This document shows, piece by piece, positions 5,454-7,516 of a stretch of 7,516 nucleotides of DNA. The translations under genes were made by a program, and so were the position numbers. Source of the DNA: Methanobacteriota archaeon (GTDB lineage Archaea > Halobacteriota > Methanosarcinia > Methanosarcinales > Methanosarcinaceae); the NCBI GenBank assembly GCA_030837265.1, contig JAUPKV010000360.1, forward strand, positions 1 to 7,516. The letters run 5' to 3'. Numbering within the stretch: the first letter of the stretch is position 1; each line of letters opens with the position of its first letter. The notes beneath the pieces were generated by a model, which was not told the DNA's origin, did no database searches, and was given only the letters and a program-made list of their open reading frames with translations.

Positions 5454-5461
5454 TTTTATAC
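5454..5461 (+). promoter_or_regulatory. Possible TATA box of the membrane-protein gene
   Basis: TTTTATAC follows the half-site cluster and would start transcription near 5485, giving a leader of about 130 nt. Other AT-rich candidates (near 5466-5475 and 5485-5495) are similarly plausible. Confidence 0.3.
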
Positions 5462-5593
5462 GATAGAAATATAATCTATTTATGAAATATAGGTTTAGGA
5501 AATACGCATCAAAGTATTTTTTCAGACGATGATAAATTAGGGAATGGGGTAAAATTAAACGCTGAATAGTAAAAATCATAAGCGTTTTTTAAG

Positions 5594-5622
5594 AGTGCAC
5601 TTCAGGAGTGCCTACAGTGCAC
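5594..5622 (+). promoter_or_regulatory. Hairpin enclosing the ribosome binding site and GTG start
   Basis: GTGCACT (5595-5601) pairs with AGTGCAC (5616-5622) as a 7-bp stem. After a 2x2 internal loop, AGG (5604-5606) pairs with CCT (5611-5613). The SD AGGAG (5604-5608) lies inside, and the GTG start (5617-5619) lies in the 3' arm. As RNA this could hide both translation signals. AGGAG sits 8 nt before the GTG, which is why 5617 is chosen over the GTGs at 5608 and 5653. Confidence 0.5.
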
Positions 5623-7516
5623 ATTGCAAATACATATTATGGGAAGAGAACAGTGTTAGACTACCTCCACATAATTTTCTGGTTCGTTCTTATAGAGTTT
5701 ATAGGCTTAATTTCCTTGCCTCTTGCCGGAATGCTTGGTGAGGGGCTGGCTGATAGAGCTTATTCTGCATCTCGGACTCTGGGAATAATGCTTCTTACTT
5801 ATATGTCCTGGATTTTCTCGTACCTGTTGGGTTTCAATAAAGTTACGGTTTTTATTTCTGTACTTGCTCTTTGTCTTATATCTTTGTTTGTCTATATAAA
5901 AAAGAGATCTTTTCCGGACACAAAGATCCTTCTTTTGAACGAACTCATATTTGTTGCAGCTTTTTTATTTTTCCTTATTATACGCATTCATATTCCCCGA
6001 ATTTATCTGCATGAAAAGTTCATGGATTTTGCTTTTCTGAATGCTTTAATCAGAACCTCTTCCTTTCCCCCGGCAGACCCCTGGTTTGAAGGAGGATCCC
6101 TCGATTTTTATTATTATTTGGGATACCTATCAGTGGGCATACCTGGAAAACTCTGTTCCGTCGAACCTTCCATTCTTTTCAATCTGTCGATCGCACTCGT
6201 TTTCGCCCTTTGCTTCAACCTTTTTTTCGGTATCGGATACAATCTCACAAGTGGAAAGATAAAATATGGGTTAATAACCTCAGTATCAGTAATTCTACTA
6301 GGAAATATCCAGGGTTTTATTGAGTTTATCAAAATGTATATCCTTGAAGAGCCAAGATCGATGGCGATTTCGGTGATGGGGTATTATTGGAGCAGCTCAA
6401 GGGTCATTCCATTTACTATTAATGAATTTCCTTATTTTACTTTTATACTCGGAGACCTGCACTCTCATATGCTTGCGATTCCCTTTTACATCTTAGTACT
6501 TACTTTCTTACTTAATTTATACTTTAGAAAAGAATCTAACAGAATATTTGAAAATAACCTGGCATTACTCATCTTTTCTTTATCTCTCGGATTTTTATTT
6601 CCTGCCAATGCCTGGGATTTCCCTGTATATTTCTGTCTTACAGTTGTGATTATTCTGGTTCACTATTATGGATATCTTAACCGTAATATGGACTTATTTG
6701 GATCTGTTTCCGGATTCTTAAAAACAATTATTTTTATATCCACTTTCAGCTTTTTGCCATATTTGCCCTTTTACCTATACTTTGATCCGAAGGCAGCTGG
6801 AGGATTCGACTTTGTCGGTTCGGAACTTCGTACAACACCTGATAGATTCCTGATTCTATTCGGCCTTTTTCTTTTTTTAATATTTTCTTTTCTAATTAAC
6901 CGCCTGGAAACCAGGAAAAAGCTCATATACTTTATTGCATGGGTAGGAATTTCATCCTTTCTTTCCTGGAACTTGTCCATCCCTTTGATTGCAATCCTTT
7001 TTCCGTTAATTGCTCTTTCACTATTTTTGTTTCTGAAAGAGTTCCCAGAAAGAAAACCTGCAGGTTTCATATCCATTCTATTAGTGACAGCGGCTTTTAT
7101 TGCGACACTCTGTGAACTTGTTCGCCTGAACGACCATATTACTGGTAGCTTCGCCAGAATGAATACGGTTTTTAAATTTTATATTCATTTGTGGATTTTC
7201 CTGGCTGTTGCGGCCTCTTATTCATACTATGAGCTTAAATCGCGTTTCAAAAGCTGGCCTATGGACAGCCAGTCATTTAAAAAGGCTTACGGAAAGAAAG
7301 TGTGGGCTGTTTCACTTCTACTCCTGGCCATCTCGTGTTCCTTTTTTCCCATAGTGTCAACCTTCACCAGAATAAAAGATATGAATGCCACAACTTCTCT
7401 TGACGGAATGGAATACATCAGAGGATTTGACGACGGCGACTACAATGCTTTAAAATGGATGCAAGAGAACATAAAAGGGAATCCGGTAGTTCTTGAAGCC
7501 TCGGCTATTAACAGCA
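5617..7516 (+). CDS. DUF2298/Chlor_Arch_YYY polytopic membrane protein (3' partial)
   Basis: The frame is open for 633 codons and runs off the window. The protein is very hydrophobic, with probably a dozen or more membrane helices, the first at about residues 15-39. It carries the family signature YYYxG as YYYLG (165-169, in LDFYYYLGYL). Other conserved-looking stretches are WFEGG before it, GDLHSHM (279-285), FPANAWDFP (328-336) and RMNTVFKFY (514-522). This combination identifies the DUF2298 or Chlor_Arch_YYY family of archaea and Chloroflexi, usually 700-900 residues with no established function. Acidic and His residues at extracytoplasmic-type loops (D280, H282, H284) are reminiscent of GT-C membrane glycosyltransferases, which is inference only. 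The GTG start is supported by AGGAG with 8 nt spacing. Another start (GTG at 5653) would remove 12 residues without touching the first helix. The gene is divergent from mtbA and has no visible functional link to it. The C-terminus is missing, so any TPR or second-domain extension cannot be judged. Confidence 0.87.
   Translation, partial: MHIANTYYGKRTVLDYLHIIFWFVLIEFIGLISLPLAGMLGEGLADRAYSASRTLGIMLLTYMSWIFSYLLGFNKVTVFISVLALCLISLFVYIKKRSFPDTKILLLNELIFVAAFLFFLIIRIHIPRIYLHEKFMDFAFLNALIRTSSFPPADPWFEGGSLDFYYYLGYLSVGIPGKLCSVEPSILFNLSIALVFALCFNLFFGIGYNLTSGKIKYGLITSVSVILLGNIQGFIEFIKMYILEEPRSMAISVMGYYWSSSRVIPFTINEFPYFTFILGDLHSHMLAIPFYILVLTFLLNLYFRKESNRIFENNLALLIFSLSLGFLFPANAWDFPVYFCLTVVIILVHYYGYLNRNMDLFGSVSGFLKTIIFISTFSFLPYLPFYLYFDPKAAGGFDFVGSELRTTPDRFLILFGLFLFLIFSFLINRLETRKKLIYFIAWVGISSFLSWNLSIPLIAILFPLIALSLFLFLKEFPERKPAGFISILLVTAAFIATLCELVRLNDHITGSFARMNTVFKFYIHLWIFLAVAASYSYYELKSRFKSWPMDSQSFKKAYGKKVWAVSLLLLAISCSFFPIVSTFTRIKDMNATTSLDGMEYIRGFDDGDYNALKWMQENIKGNPVVLEASAINS

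Larger units (their letters stand above)
5253..5616. other. Gene-free divergent intergenic DNA
   Basis: This forms part of the gap between divergent mtbA and the membrane-protein gene. It is AT-rich, with T-runs at 5343-5349 and 5383-5391. A 65-residue open frame at 5242-5439 has no ribosome binding site and no recognisable protein character, so it is not called as a gene. The second half holds a TCTGATC half-site cluster, TATA-like sequences and a start-codon hairpin, listed separately. Confidence 0.55.

Noticed and set aside
5639..5659. ATG at 5639 as start of the membrane-protein gene, or a UAG read as pyrrolysine
   Set aside because: That frame meets TAG after six codons and TAA a few codons later. 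The membrane-protein frame uses the GTG at 5617.
6114..7076. Minus-strand open frames opposite the membrane-protein gene
   Set aside because: They are Lys/Arg-rich mirror frames of a hydrophobic coding region. The plus-strand frame is open throughout and carries family motifs.

Overview
The window looks like chromosomal DNA of a methylotrophic methanogenic archaeon, most likely Methanosarcina. The clearest sign is a pair of genes for methylamine-dependent methanogenesis on the minus strand: a methylcobamide:coenzyme M methyltransferase (mtbA-like) and a RamA-type reductive activator of corrinoid proteins. Long AT-rich intergenic spaces, TATA-type promoters, Shine-Dalgarno (SD) sites, GTG/TTG starts and GC-rich 'TTCGCTTCGGG' intergenic repeats fit the same genus. 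The species cannot be told from the sequence.

Layout. Positions 1-180 hold a dense patch of short direct and inverted repeats with no gene. Positions 181-605 are AT-rich leader or promoter DNA. A small plus-strand gene (606-860) encodes an 84-residue Met/His-rich protein of unknown function. It converges with a minus-strand block, in transcription order mtbA-like (5091-4072), ramA-like (3854-2235) and a CobW/COG0523-type G3E GTPase (2154-1006, TTG start). The last two are only 80 nt apart and are probably co-transcribed. mtbA and ramA are 217 nt apart, and that gap holds an inverted repeat and a TATA-like box, so ramA may have its own promoter. A 525-nt divergent intergenic region (5092-5616) carries several inverted repeats. 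A plus-strand gene then runs off the right edge (5617 to the window end). It encodes a large polytopic membrane protein with the YYYxG signature of the DUF2298/Chlor_Arch_YYY family.

How they work together. From family knowledge, MtbA moves the methyl group from methylated methylamine corrinoid proteins to coenzyme M. RamA restores corrinoid proteins inactivated by oxidation to Co(II), using ATP and its C-terminal iron-sulfur domain. The adjacent G3E GTPase may serve metal or cofactor supply for this pathway (zinc for MtbA, or cobalt/corrinoid), but that is inference from position and family. The Met/His-rich small protein may also bind metal. The membrane protein has no evident functional link to the methylamine genes.

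The least explained signals are a perfect inverted repeat between the mtbA TATA box and its predicted transcription start, a hairpin that would enclose both the ribosome binding site and GTG start of the membrane-protein gene, a triple TCTGATC half-site cluster beside a TATA-like box, and the Met/His-rich small protein.
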